A stretch of 64,000 nucleotides of DNA from DATJLY01 sp035604615. Its GTDB lineage: Bacteria; Pseudomonadota; Alphaproteobacteria; ATCC43930; CGMCC-115725. The notes beneath the pieces are model-generated. The model ran no database searches, was not told where the DNA came from, and was given only the letters and a program-made list of their open reading frames with translations. Positions within the stretch are counted from its first letter, which is position 1. Each line of letters opens with the position of its first letter. Below, one piece after another: positions 34,687 through 44,334 of the stretch. Where the stretch lies: the NCBI GenBank assembly GCA_035604615.1, contig DATNID010000014.1, positions 21,765-85,764 on the forward strand. The letters run 5' to 3'. Made by a program: the position numbers and the translations under genes.

Positions 34687-36480
34687 TCAGCTCGCCTTTA
34701 TCAGTGCGTAAGAGCCGGGCGCGTTCTCGATCGGCTTGAGCTTGCCGTCGCCCGGGTTGCGCGCCGGCACCTTGCCGCCGGCGTGGCGCGCGATCCATTT
34801 CTCCCACAGCGGCCACCAAGAGCCTTCGTGGTATTGCGCGCCGGCGAGCCAGTCGTCGGGCTTCTTCGGCAGCTTCGCGTTTTCCCAATGCCCGTATTTC
34901 ACCGGGTCCGGCGGGTTGACCACGCCGGCGATGTGGCCCGAGGCGGCGAGCACGAACTTGACCGGGCCCTTGTAGAGCTGCGTCGCCGCATAGGCCGATT
35001 TCCACGGCGCAATGTGGTCCTCGCGGCTCGCCAGGATGAAGGTCGGCGTCTTGATCTTGCGCAGATCGATCGGCACGCCGTCGAGCGCGATTCCGCCCGG
35101 CTCGACCAGCTTGTTCTCCTGGTACATGGCGCGCAGGTAGAAGCTGTGCATGGTCGCCGGCATGCGCGTCGAGTCGCTGTTCCAATAGAGGAGATCGAAC
35201 GGGAACGGCTCCTTGCCGAGCAGGTAGTTGTTGACCACGAACGACCAGATGAGGTCGTTAGCGCGCAGCATGTTGAAAGTGGTCGCCATGTCCGAGCCCT
35301 CGAGATAGCCATGCTGGCGCATGCGCTCCTCGAGCATGTGGAGCTGCTCCTCGTCGATGAACACGGACAGCTCGCCGGCTTCGGTGAAATCCACCATCGA
35401 GGCGAAATAGGTCGCGCTGGCGAAGCGCTTGTCGTCCTTGGCCGCCATGTAGGCAAGGGTCGCCGCGAGCAGCGTGCCGCCGAGGCAATAGCCGATCACG
35501 TTCGTCTCGCGCTCGCCGGTCGCCCGCTCGATCGCATCGAGGCACGCGAGCGGCCCCTCGCGCATGTAGTCGTCGAACGTCTTGGCCGCGAGATGCTCGT
35601 CCGGATTGACCCACGAGACGACGAAGACGGTATGGCCGCGCTCGACCGCCCAGCGCACGAACGAGTTCCGCGGGCGCAGGTCGAGGATATAATATTTGTT
35701 GATCCAGGGCGGCATGATCAGCAGCGGCCGCCGCTTCACTTCCGCCGTGGCCGGCTCGTATTGCAGGAGCTGCACCAGGTCGTTCTGGTAGACGACCTTG
35801 CCGGGCGTGACCGCGATGTTGCGGCCGACCTCGAACGCCTCCATGTCGGTCATCTTGATCATGAGGCGGCCCTTGCCGCGCTCGAGATCCTCGAGCAGAT
35901 GCTGGAGGCCATTGAGCAGGTTCTCGCCGCCGCTCTCGATCGTGCTGCGCAGCACCTCGGGATTGGTGAGCACGAAATTCGACGGCGCCATCGCATCGAC
36001 GAACTGCCGCGTGTAGAAGTCGACCTTGCGCGCGGTCTTGTCGTCCATTCCCTCGACCTGCTGCACGATCGACTGCAGCCATCGCGCGGTCAGGAGATAG
36101 CTCTGCTTGATGTAGTCGAAGAGCGCGTTCTCGTTCCACGCGGCGTCCTGGAAGCGGCGGTCGCCCGGCGCCGGCGTCGCGACCGGATCGGGGGCGGCGC
36201 CGGTGAGAAAGCGCTGCGCCGTGGTCTGCCACAGCCGGAGATAGTCCTGCCACAGCGACAGCTGCGCCTGGACCAGGCTCGCCGGATCGCTCATCAGGCG
36301 GTGCGTCATCTCGAAAAACGCGCCGGCGATGTTGAGCGGATCGAGCATGCCCGCGCCGTCGGACTGGCGCGTCAGGAATTCCTGCACGAGATGCTGGCTG
36401 CGCTCGGCGAGTTCGGCCATCTTGCGCGACCACACGACCGGGTCGGGGACCTTGATTTCGTGGGGTTGAGGCTCTTTCAT
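34687..36480 (-). CDS. phaC: Class I polyhydroxyalkanoate synthase
   Basis: A 597-residue enzyme that polymerises 3-hydroxyacyl-CoA into PHA granules. The lipase-like box is GYCLGG at 330-335 with nucleophile Cys332; conserved blocks include PPWINKYYILDLRPRNSF and HTVFVVSWVNPDEHLA. The catalytic Asp is expected in the region after TFILASREDHIAPW, which also holds its His. Length fits class I. The ATG at 36480 has AGGACGGGG upstream; ATGs at 36531 and 36543 would add about 20 non-conserved residues. No phaA, phaB or phasin gene is adjacent. Confidence 0.92.
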   Translation of the reverse strand: MKEPQPHEIKVPDPVVWSRKMAELAERSQHLVQEFLTRQSDGAGMLDPLNIAGAFFEMTHRLMSDPASLVQAQLSLWQDYLRLWQTTAQRFLTGAAPDPVATPAPGDRRFQDAAWNENALFDYIKQSYLLTARWLQSIVQQVEGMDDKTARKVDFYTRQFVDAMAPSNFVLTNPEVLRSTIESGGENLLNGLQHLLEDLERGKGRLMIKMTDMEAFEVGRNIAVTPGKVVYQNDLVQLLQYEPATAEVKRRPLLIMPPWINKYYILDLRPRNSFVRWAVERGHTVFVVSWVNPDEHLAAKTFDDYMREGPLACLDAIERATGERETNVIGYCLGGTLLAATLAYMAAKDDKRFASATYFASMVDFTEAGELSVFIDEEQLHMLEERMRQHGYLEGSDMATTFNMLRANDLIWSFVVNNYLLGKEPFPFDLLYWNSDSTRMPATMHSFYLRAMYQENKLVEPGGIALDGVPIDLRKIKTPTFILASREDHIAPWKSAYAATQLYKGPVKFVLAASGHIAGVVNPPDPVKYGHWENAKLPKKPDDWLAGAQYHEGSWWPLWEKWIARHAGGKVPARNPGDGKLKPIENAPGSYALIKAS

Positions 36481-36566
36481 GCTGCCCCGTCCTGGCGGGT
36501 CGTTGGGCTGGCTTGTTGGCTCTGCCCTCATGTATATGGGCAATGCGGCGCGCGGAGAAGTAGGAC

Positions 36567-37523
36567 ATGAAGGTGAAGCGCAAGTTAGCGACGATTTGGC
36601 CGATCCTCGGACTGCTCGCGGGCTGCTCGTGGGTGCCGAACGCGGTCAATCCGGTGTCGTGGTATCGCGACCTGTCCGGTGCCTCGAAGAACGACAAGCT
36701 CGATACGGACCAGCGCAATCAGCAGAACTTCGAGTCCGGCGGCAAGGGGCCCTATCCCAATCTCGCCGACGTGCCCAATGCGCCCGATCGCGCCATCAGC
36801 AGGATCGATCGTGATGCGCTGCAAAAAAGCCTCGCCGCCGATCGCAGCAACGCGCGCTACACCGATGAACAGCTTCGCGCCGGAACCGCCGCGCCAGGCG
36901 CTGTTGCGCCGCCGCCGCCTGGGCCTTTGGCCGGGGTCAACGCGCCTCTGCCCGCCGCCGCGCCCGGACCGAGGGCTGCTGCCGCAGTGCAGCAGCAGGA
37001 CGCTGCGCTGCCGAAGGAATCGCCGCTGGTGAGTCCCAGCATCGCCAACGTGCCGCAAGGCGAAATGCCCGCCCCGGCGCCGCCGCCCGCCGAGCTGCCG
37101 CCCTTGCCGAATCAAGCAGCCGAATCGTCGCAGGTTGCGAGCGCCGCACCGGGAGCGGGGGTCGCCGGATCGGGCAAGCGTCGCGCCGCCGCTGCGTCGT
37201 CCGTGCATGCCCTGTCGGTCGTATTCGCCGACGGCTCGGCCGCGCTCCCCGACGCCGAGCGCAACCGCCTGAGCGAGGTCGCCGCGGCGCAGCACCAGCA
37301 GGGCGGCGCCGTCCGCGTCATCGGGCACGCCCTGCCCGCCACCGGTGCCGATGCGGCGCAGCAGCCGCTCGCGAGCTTCACCCTGGCGCTGAATCGGGCC
37401 AGGGCGGTCGCCAAGGTGCTGAACGAGGACGGCGTGCCCAGCCAATCGATCGCGGTCGAGACCGCGCCGAATCATGCCGGCGATGCCACCGGCGCGAATG
37501 CCGAGGTCTTTCTCGAGCACTAA
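36567..37523 (+). CDS. OmpA-like lipoprotein with Ala/Pro-rich linker
   Basis: A 318-residue protein with a lipobox LLAGC (Cys20) and therefore probably attached to a membrane. Residues about 100-215 are Ala/Pro-rich and low complexity, likely spanning periplasm. The C-terminal part (ALSVVFADGSAALPDAERNRL, AVRVIGHALPAT, LNRARAVAKVLNEDGVP) resembles a degenerate OmpA peptidoglycan-binding domain. It is divergent from phaC, with 86 bases between starts. The last six codons plus stop are duplicated immediately downstream. Confidence 0.75.
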   Translation: MKVKRKLATIWPILGLLAGCSWVPNAVNPVSWYRDLSGASKNDKLDTDQRNQQNFESGGKGPYPNLADVPNAPDRAISRIDRDALQKSLAADRSNARYTDEQLRAGTAAPGAVAPPPPGPLAGVNAPLPAAAPGPRAAAAVQQQDAALPKESPLVSPSIANVPQGEMPAPAPPPAELPPLPNQAAESSQVASAAPGAGVAGSGKRRAAAASSVHALSVVFADGSAALPDAERNRLSEVAAAQHQQGGAVRVIGHALPATGADAAQQPLASFTLALNRARAVAKVLNEDGVPSQSIAVETAPNHAGDATGANAEVFLEH

Positions 37524-37541
37524 GTCTTTCTCGAGCACTAA
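37506..37541 (+). repeat. Perfect 18-bp tandem duplication across a stop codon
   Basis: GTCTTTCTCGAGCACTAA occurs at 37506-37523 and again at 37524-37541 with no gap. The first copy encodes VFLEH-stop of the OmpA-like lipoprotein; the second is untranslated. Confidence 0.9.
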
Positions 37542-37612
37542 ATTGTCGCCACCTGCCCGCCGTCTAGGGTAGAAGGAAAGGCAATCCCGCCGATGGACGG
37601 GCCGTTCGTGAC

Positions 37613-38905
37613 ATGAAGCCGCCACTGAGAATCGCCATCGCCGGGCTGGGCACGGTCGGTGCCGGCACCGTGCGACTCCTGCGGCGGAATGCCGAGCTGC
37701 TGGAACGCCGCGCCGGGCGCAAGCTCGCGCTGGTCGCGGTTTCGGCGCGCGACCAGCGGCGCGAGCGGGGCATCGACCTCGCCGGCGTGCGCTGGGAAGG
37801 GAATGCTGCAGCACTCGCTTCGGCGGCGGACGTCGATGTGGTGGTCGAACTCATCGGCGGCAGCGAAGGGATCGCGCGCGAGCTGGTCACGGCCGCGCTC
37901 GGCAACGGCAAGCATGTCGTCACCGCCAACAAGGCGCTCATCGCCCATCACGGCGCGTCCCTGGCGCAGCTCGCCGAGGAGAAGGGCGTGGCGCTCGCCT
38001 TCGAAGCGGCGGTCGCGGGCGGCATTCCGATCCTCAAGGCGCTGCGCGAAGGGCTTTCTGCAAACAACGTGCAACGCATCTATGGCATCCTCAACGGCAC
38101 CTGCAATTACGTGCTGACCATGATGCGCGAGACCGGGCGCGACTTCGCCGATATCCTCGCCGAGGCGCAGCGCCTGGGCTATGCCGAGGCCGATCCCGCC
38201 ATTGACATCGATGGCATCGACGCCGCGCACAAGCTGGCGCTGCTCGCTGCGGTGGCGTTCGGCACCAAGGTCGCGTTCGCCGGCGTTCATGTCGAAGGCA
38301 TCCGTCACGTCTCGGCGCTCGACATCGCCTTCGCCGACGATCTCGGCTATCGCATCAAGCTCCTGGGCTTGGCGCGGCTGACCGAGGCGGGCCTCGAGCA
38401 GCGCGTCCATGCCTGCATGGTGCCGCGCACGACGCCCATCGCCCATGTCGACGGCGTGTTCAATGCCGTCGTGGTCGAGGGCGATTTCGTTGGCCGCGTC
38501 ATGCTGGAGGGCCGCGGCGCCGGCGCCGAGCCGACCGCGTCGTCGGTGGTGGCCGACCTCATCGACATCGCCGGCGGCCGCGTCGCGACCAGCTTCGCCG
38601 TGCCCGCCTCGCAGCAGAAGTCGATCGCCGTCGCGCCTATGGCGCTTCATCGCGGCGCCTATTACGTCCGCCTCATGGTGCTCGACCGGCCCGGCGTGAT
38701 CGCCGACGTGGCGGCCGTGCTTCGCGACGAGGCGGTCTCCATGGAACAGATGATCCAGCGCGGCCGGGCGCCGGGCGAGGCGGTGCCAGTGGTGCTGACG
38801 ACGCATGAGACCGACGAGGCGGCGATGCGCCGGGCGCTCGATCGCATCACGCGATTGGGCACGGTGATCGAACCGCCCCGCATGATCCGGGTGGAGAATC
38901 TATAG
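37613..38905 (+). CDS. hom: Homoserine dehydrogenase
   Basis: A 430-residue NAD(P)-dependent enzyme reducing aspartate semialdehyde to homoserine (Thr/Met pathway). GLGTVGAGT at 11-19 binds the nucleotide; VTANKALIAHHG, GILNGTCNYVLTMM and AEADPAIDIDGIDAAHKLAL are family blocks. The last 75 or so residues (YYVRLMVLDRPGVIADVAAV) are an ACT domain, implying feedback control by threonine or a related amino acid. It is six bases from glpX. Confidence 0.95.
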   Translation: MKPPLRIAIAGLGTVGAGTVRLLRRNAELLERRAGRKLALVAVSARDQRRERGIDLAGVRWEGNAAALASAADVDVVVELIGGSEGIARELVTAALGNGKHVVTANKALIAHHGASLAQLAEEKGVALAFEAAVAGGIPILKALREGLSANNVQRIYGILNGTCNYVLTMMRETGRDFADILAEAQRLGYAEADPAIDIDGIDAAHKLALLAAVAFGTKVAFAGVHVEGIRHVSALDIAFADDLGYRIKLLGLARLTEAGLEQRVHACMVPRTTPIAHVDGVFNAVVVEGDFVGRVMLEGRGAGAEPTASSVVADLIDIAGGRVATSFAVPASQQKSIAVAPMALHRGAYYVRLMVLDRPGVIADVAAVLRDEAVSMEQMIQRGRAPGEAVPVVLTTHETDEAAMRRALDRITRLGTVIEPPRMIRVENL

Positions 38906-38911
38906 GAGACG

Positions 38912-39901
38912 ATGATGGCCGAACCCGCGATGATGGATCGCAACCTTGCGCTCGAGGCGGTGCGCGTGACCGAGGCTGCGGCGCTTTCCGCCTCGCGGCT
39001 GATGGGGCGTGGCGACGAGAAGGCCGCGGATCAGGCCGCCGTCGACGCCATGCGCCAGGCCTTGAACGCGCTCGCGATCGACGGCACGGTCGTGATCGGC
39101 GAGGGCGAACGGGACGAGGCGCCGATGCTTTATATCGGCGAGAAGGTCGGCACCGGCCAAGGCCCGCGCATTGACATCGCGCTCGATCCGCTCGAGGGCA
39201 CCACGATCACGGCGAAGGGCGGGTCGAATGCGCTTGCCGTCATCGCCATGGCCGAGGCCAAGGGCTTCCTCAACGCGCCCGATGTCTACATGGACAAGAT
39301 CGCGATCGGCGGCGGCTTCGGCGAGGTGGTCGATCTCGACGAGACGCCGAGGACGAATCTGACCAATCTTGCCAGGGCCAAGAAGTCCGAGGTGTCCGAT
39401 CTCGTCGTCTGCATCCTCGACCGGCCGCGCCATTCCGAGCTCATCGCCAAGGTGCGCGAGGCGGGGGCTCGCATCATGCTGATCTCGGACGGCGACGTCT
39501 CGGGCGTGATCGCCACATCGCGACCCGACAGCGGCGTCGACATTTATATCGGATCGGGCGGCGCGCCGGAGGGCGTGCTGGCGGCGGCCGCGCTCAACTG
39601 CATCGGCGGCTTCATGCAGGGCCGGCTCCTGTTCCGGAACGACGACGAGCGCGGGCGGGCGCGGCGCTTCGGCATCGAGGATTTCGACCGCAAATACAGC
39701 CTCTACGATCTCGCCCACGGCGAGGTCATGTTCGCGGCCACCGGCGTCACCAACGGCACCATGCTCCAGGGCGTGCGGCGCTTCGCCGGCGGCGCGGTCA
39801 CGCATTCGATGGTGATGCGCTCCAAGAGCGGCACGGTCCGCATCATCGAGGCGCATCACAATTTCCAGCGCAAGGTCGGCTTTCCGGGGTCGGGCCGCTG
39901 A
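38912..39901 (+). CDS. glpX: Class II fructose-1,6-bisphosphatase
   Basis: A 329-residue GlpX-type enzyme of gluconeogenesis and possibly the Calvin cycle (FBPase/SBPase). Landmarks: ALSASRLMGRGDEKAADQAA, VIGEGERDEAPMLYIGE, IALDPLEGTT (metal/substrate site), KIAIGGGF and IYIGSGGAPEGVLAAAAL. The start has TAGGAGACG upstream. The hom-glpX-recJ order is typical of alphaproteobacteria. Confidence 0.95.
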   Translation: MMAEPAMMDRNLALEAVRVTEAAALSASRLMGRGDEKAADQAAVDAMRQALNALAIDGTVVIGEGERDEAPMLYIGEKVGTGQGPRIDIALDPLEGTTITAKGGSNALAVIAMAEAKGFLNAPDVYMDKIAIGGGFGEVVDLDETPRTNLTNLARAKKSEVSDLVVCILDRPRHSELIAKVREAGARIMLISDGDVSGVIATSRPDSGVDIYIGSGGAPEGVLAAAALNCIGGFMQGRLLFRNDDERGRARRFGIEDFDRKYSLYDLAHGEVMFAATGVTNGTMLQGVRRFAGGAVTHSMVMRSKSGTVRIIEAHHNFQRKVGFPGSGR

Positions 39902-39903
39902 GC

Positions 39904-40533
39904 ATGGCCGGGCTCGAGGGCGCCGAGTTCGTCGAGCTGTTTTCGAGTCCGTTCCTGTCGTATCTTTGGCCGGACAGCGACGCGCTCAACAAGGAACTGC
40001 GACAAAAGATTCTCGCCCACGAGCGCGACGCACCCGGCAGCGGGCAGAGCAAGAGCAATGTCGGCGGCTGGCATTCCGAGACCGGCCAGCTCCAGTTCTG
40101 CGGCGATGCCGGCAAGGCGCTGATCGAGCGCATGATCGCGGCCGCGAACGAGGCGACCGCACGCACGCTCGCCGGCCGCGCTTGTCCGCCCTTCACCTGG
40201 ACCCTCGAGGCGTGGGCCAACGTGAGCCGCGCCGGCGACTTCAACCGCATGCACGCGCATGGCATGTCGACCTGGTCTGGAACCTATTACGTCGATGACG
40301 GCGACCCGCCCGCCGACGAGGCGTTCGGCACCGCGCTCGAGATCACCGATCCGTGCGGGCAGAGGAGCGCCAGCTTCTTCCCGACCGTCCTGCCGCCCGG
40401 CATCTTCATCCGCCCGCGCCCCGGCCTCATGGTGCTGTTCCCGAGCTACATCCCGCACATGGTCATGCCGCATCGCGGAAAGCGGCCGCGCATCTCGATC
40501 GCCTTCAATTTCCGCAAGACGCCGTTCCCGTGA
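39904..40533 (+). CDS. Putative 2OG-Fe(II) oxygenase (TIGR02466-like)
   Basis: A 209-residue double-stranded beta-helix protein. NRMHAHGMSTWSGTYYVDD (about 114-132) provides a His-x-His/Asp-type site, and LFPSYIPHMVMPHRGKRPRI (178-197) provides the distal His185 and the 2-oxoglutarate-binding Arg. This matches TIGR02466-type putative oxygenases often seen in marine bacteria and phages. Substrate unknown. It lies between glpX (two-base gap) and recJ (four-base GTGA overlap), so it is embedded in the operon. Confidence 0.8.
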   Translation: MAGLEGAEFVELFSSPFLSYLWPDSDALNKELRQKILAHERDAPGSGQSKSNVGGWHSETGQLQFCGDAGKALIERMIAAANEATARTLAGRACPPFTWTLEAWANVSRAGDFNRMHAHGMSTWSGTYYVDDGDPPADEAFGTALEITDPCGQRSASFFPTVLPPGIFIRPRPGLMVLFPSYIPHMVMPHRGKRPRISIAFNFRKTPFP

Positions 40534-42302
40534 CCGGTGAAGCGGTGCTGGGCGTCGAGCGCTCGCTGCTGGGCCGGCGCTGGCGCGAGCGCTCGGGCGA
40601 GGATCGCGCCGGCCTCGCCATCGCGCAGCGACTGGGCCTGCCCGAGATCGTCGGAAGGCTGCTGGCGCGGCGCGGCGTCGCGCCCGACGAGGCCGAGCGC
40701 TTCCTCAATCCGTTGCTGCGCGATGTCCTGCCCGACCCTTCGGACTTCAAGGACATGGACTTGGCCATCGCGCGCATCGTCGCCGCGGTCGAGGGACGGG
40801 AAACCATCGCCGTGTTCGGCGACTACGATGTCGACGGCGCGACTTCCGCGGCGCTTCTGAAACGCTTTCTCGGCGCGGCGGGGACGCGGGTCGCGATCTA
40901 CGTGCCGGACCGCCAGCGCGAGGGCTACGGACCCAACGCGCCGGCGCTGCTGCGCCTCAAGGACGAGGGCGCTTCGCTGGTCGTGACCGTCGATTGCGGC
41001 ATCGCCGCGCACGCGCCGCTCGCGGCCGCGGCCGAGGCCGGGCTCGACGTGATCGTGGTCGATCATCATGTCGCCGAGCCTCTGCTGCCGCGTGCCGTCG
41101 CGGTGGTCAATCCCAACCGGCTCGACGAGACCAGCCCGCATCGCGCGCTCGCCGCGGTCGGCGTCGTGTTCCTGCTTGTCGTCGGCGTCAACCGGGCGCT
41201 GCGCCGCGCCGGCTGGTATGCGAACCGGCGCGAGCCCGATCTCATGGCGTGGCTCGATCTGGTCGCGCTCGGCACGGTGTGCGACGTGGTGCCGCTCACC
41301 GGCCTCAACCGCGCGCTGGTGACGCAGGGACTCAAAGTGATGCGCCAGCGCGGCAATCCGGGGCTCGCCGCGCTCGCCGATGTGGCCAAGGTGTCGGAAC
41401 CCTTGGGCGCCTACCACGCCGGATTCATCCTGGGTCCACGCGTCAATGCCGGCGGCCGGGTCGGCGCCGCCGATCTCGGCGCGCGGCTGCTGTCGAGCGA
41501 CGATGCGGGCGAAGTACGCGTGCTGGCGCAGCAGCTCGACGCCCACAATGCCGAGCGGCGCGACATCGAGGCGCGCGTGCTGGCCCAAGCGGTGGCGCAG
41601 GTCGAGGGCGGCGGGGCAGGGCAGGCGCTGCTCTTCGTCGCCGGCGAGGGCTGGCATCCCGGCGTCGTCGGCATCGTCGCGAGCCGCCTCAAGGACCGCT
41701 ACAACCGCCCCGCCTGCGTCGTCGCGATGGAGGGCGCGATCGGCCGCGGCTCGGGCCGGTCGGTGAGCGGCCTGGCGCTCGGGCCGGCGGTGATCGCGGC
41801 GCGCCAAGCCGGGATCGTGTCGCACGGCGGCGGCCATGCGATGGCGGCGGGCTTCACCGTCGCGGCCGACCGTCTCCTCGAGCTGCGGGATTTCCTCGAA
41901 GCGCGCGCGTTCGAGGCGCTCGGCGCAGAGGCGCCCATGCCGGAGCTGTCGATCGACGGCGCGCTGACCGCGGCGGCCGCAACAGCCGGATTGGCCGAGC
42001 TGGTCGAGCGCATCGGCCCCTACGGCACCGGCAATCCCGAGCCGCGATTCGTCCTGCCGCAATTGCGCGTGCTGCGCGCCGACGTGGTGGGCGGCGCCCA
42101 TCTGCGCCTCATCCTCGCCGACGGCGCCGGCGCGGGACGGGTGAAGGCGATCGCTTTCCGCTCGGTCGACGGGCCGCTGGCGCCCGCGCTCCTCAACAGC
42201 GGCGGCCGCGCGTTTCATGTCGCAGGTCATCTCCGCGCCGACCGCTGGCAGAGGCGCGAGGGCGTGCAGCTCTTGGTCGATGACGCCGCGCTCGCGACGT
42301 GA
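40530..42302 (+). CDS. recJ: Single-stranded-DNA-specific exonuclease RecJ
   Basis: A 590-residue 5'-3' ssDNA exonuclease of recombination and repair. DHH-family motifs: GDYDVDG at 97-103, VTVDCGI near 152-158, DHH at 178-180 and GRVNAGGR-type metal motif (PRVNAGGRVG); the DHHA1 signature GGGHAMAAGF follows. The GTG start overlaps the upstream stop (GTGA). Its TGA abuts the asnB stop on the other strand. Confidence 0.95.
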   Translation: MTGEAVLGVERSLLGRRWRERSGEDRAGLAIAQRLGLPEIVGRLLARRGVAPDEAERFLNPLLRDVLPDPSDFKDMDLAIARIVAAVEGRETIAVFGDYDVDGATSAALLKRFLGAAGTRVAIYVPDRQREGYGPNAPALLRLKDEGASLVVTVDCGIAAHAPLAAAAEAGLDVIVVDHHVAEPLLPRAVAVVNPNRLDETSPHRALAAVGVVFLLVVGVNRALRRAGWYANRREPDLMAWLDLVALGTVCDVVPLTGLNRALVTQGLKVMRQRGNPGLAALADVAKVSEPLGAYHAGFILGPRVNAGGRVGAADLGARLLSSDDAGEVRVLAQQLDAHNAERRDIEARVLAQAVAQVEGGGAGQALLFVAGEGWHPGVVGIVASRLKDRYNRPACVVAMEGAIGRGSGRSVSGLALGPAVIAARQAGIVSHGGGHAMAAGFTVAADRLLELRDFLEARAFEALGAEAPMPELSIDGALTAAAATAGLAELVERIGPYGTGNPEPRFVLPQLRVLRADVVGGAHLRLILADGAGAGRVKAIAFRSVDGPLAPALLNSGGRAFHVAGHLRADRWQRREGVQLLVDDAALAT

Positions 42303-44243
42303 TCACGCCAGCCAGCGTTCCTTCCACGCCTGGAACATCAAGATCGGCCACAGCGAAGCCTGCCAGTCATGCGTGCCCTGGCGATGCGCGCGCCAACGCT
42401 CGACGATCGGCGCGGGGTGGAAGACGCCTTCCGCGGCGAGCCGGCGCTCATCGAGGAGCCGGTCGGCCCACTCGCGCAGCGGCCCGCGCAGCCACGCGCC
42501 GATTGGCACCGAGAAGCCCATCTTCGGCCGCTCCACCAGCTCCTTTGGTACATAGCGATAAAGCACCCTGCGCAGCAGGCGCTTGCCGACGCCGCCGTTG
42601 GTCTTCATCTCCGGCGGCAGGCTCCAGCTGAACGCGACGACGCGGTGGTCGAGCATCGGCACCCGCGCCTCGAGCGCGACCGCCATCGAGGCGCGGTCGA
42701 CCTTGGTCAGGATGTCGTCGGGCAGATAGGTGAGCGTGTCGATATATTGCATGCGCTCGACGAAATCGGGCACCAGCTCGCGCACGCCGGCATCTTCCAT
42801 GAGGCCCCTGGGCTCGACGCCGCCCTTGACGATCGTCGCCGGATCGAGCCACAGGCTGATCACCTGGCGATAGAACGCGCTGGCCTCGGCCTCGCCGTCG
42901 AGCACGTTGGCGAGCTTGTGCATCTTGTCGCCGAACTGCGCCGGCCGGCGTGCCTCGGGGATGACGGAGGCGAGCGCGCTCCAGGTCGCGGGCGAGAAGG
43001 CGCGTACCCCGGCGGCGGCCAGCTCGCGAGCGCGCTGCGGCATCATTTCGATCGTGCGCCACACCGTCTCGCCGCGCAGATAGCGCGTGTAGCCCGCGAA
43101 CAACTCGTCGCCGCCGTCGCCCGAGAGCGCGACCGTGACATGGCGCCGCGTCAACTCGGAGACGAGAAAGGTCGGGATCTGCGAGCTGTCGGCGAAAGGC
43201 TCGTCGTACATGGTCGGCAGGGACGGAATCACCTCGAGCGCGTGCTCGGGCGAGACATAGAGCTCGGTATGGTCGGTGCCGAGATGGCGAGCCACCGCGG
43301 CGGCGTGCTGCGCCTCGTCGAAGCCGCGCTCGCGGAAGCCGATGGTGAAGCTGCGCACCGGCCGGGTGCTCTGCGCCTGCATCAGCGCGACTACGGTCGA
43401 GGAATCGATGCCGCCGGAAAGAAACGCGCCCAGCGGCACGTCGGCCACCATGCGCCGGCCGATTGCGTCGCGCAGCAGCGCGTCGAGTTGTTCCTCGGCC
43501 TCGTCCACGCTCGCTTCGAGCCGCTCGGCTTGGCCCGCGCGCGCGATCTCGGCGAGCGACCAGAAGGGTGCGATCTCGGGCGGGCCGTTCTCGCGCGCGG
43601 TGAGGATCATGCCGGGCTGAAGCTTTTGCACGCCGCGATAGATGGTGAGCGGCGCCAGCACATAGCCGAGCCGCAGATAGGACGTCAGCGCCTCGCGGTC
43701 GAGCGCGGGCGTCCAGCTCGGATCGGCGCGCAGCGCCTTCAGCTCCGATCCGAACAGGATGCGGCCGCCGAAATCCGCCCAGTAGACCGGCTTGATGCCG
43801 AGCCGGTCGCGCACCAGGTAGAGGACGCGCTCGCGCCGGTCCCACAATGCCAGCGCGAACATGCCGATGATGCGCTCGATGGTCGCGCGCACGCCCCACA
43901 CGGCCGCGCCCTCGACGATGATCTCGCTGTCGCAATGGCCGCGGAAGCGTCGCCCGGCCGCCTCGAGCTCGGGGCGAAGCTCGTCCGCGTTGTAGACCTC
44001 GCCGTTGTACGAAAGGACGAAGCGGCCGCACGACGACACCATCGGCTGCGCGCCGGCGGGCGACAGATCGACGATCGACAGGCGGCGGTGGCCGAGCGCC
44101 AGGCCGGCCTCGTCGTCGCGCCACAGATCGCCGGCATCGGGTCCGCGATGATGCAGCGTCTCGGTCATCTCGCCCGCAAGCGCCGCGAGCGCGTTTGGCG
44201 CCATGCGCCGCCGCCGATCCCAAATGCCCGCGATCCCGCACAT
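42303..44243 (-). CDS. asnB: Asparagine synthase (glutamine-hydrolysing)
   Basis: A 646-residue enzyme. Cys2 after the initiator Met is the glutaminase nucleophile (MCGIAGIWD); the N-terminal Ntn domain has HRGPDAGD and SYNGEVYN. The synthetase PP-loop SGGIDSS is at 276-282. The length is greater than E. coli AsnB (554) and fits the family found near extracellular polysaccharide loci, which may amidate other carboxylates. Genomic neighbours give no pathway link. Confidence 0.92.
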   Translation of the reverse strand: MCGIAGIWDRRRRMAPNALAALAGEMTETLHHRGPDAGDLWRDDEAGLALGHRRLSIVDLSPAGAQPMVSSCGRFVLSYNGEVYNADELRPELEAAGRRFRGHCDSEIIVEGAAVWGVRATIERIIGMFALALWDRRERVLYLVRDRLGIKPVYWADFGGRILFGSELKALRADPSWTPALDREALTSYLRLGYVLAPLTIYRGVQKLQPGMILTARENGPPEIAPFWSLAEIARAGQAERLEASVDEAEEQLDALLRDAIGRRMVADVPLGAFLSGGIDSSTVVALMQAQSTRPVRSFTIGFRERGFDEAQHAAAVARHLGTDHTELYVSPEHALEVIPSLPTMYDEPFADSSQIPTFLVSELTRRHVTVALSGDGGDELFAGYTRYLRGETVWRTIEMMPQRARELAAAGVRAFSPATWSALASVIPEARRPAQFGDKMHKLANVLDGEAEASAFYRQVISLWLDPATIVKGGVEPRGLMEDAGVRELVPDFVERMQYIDTLTYLPDDILTKVDRASMAVALEARVPMLDHRVVAFSWSLPPEMKTNGGVGKRLLRRVLYRYVPKELVERPKMGFSVPIGAWLRGPLREWADRLLDERRLAAEGVFHPAPIVERWRAHRQGTHDWQASLWPILMFQAWKERWLA

Positions 44244-44334
44244 GCATTTGGTCCTAGCACGTCGGTTCGCGGCTTGCGAGCGCTTCGGCGGCTTGCTTTA
44301 TCATGTGCGGGCCGGTAGACCGGGCGCCGCGGCC

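Noticed and set aside
34783..36570. A 595-codon plus-strand frame over phaC
   Set aside because: Same reason: antisense shadow of a clear PHA synthase, with no recognisable domain.
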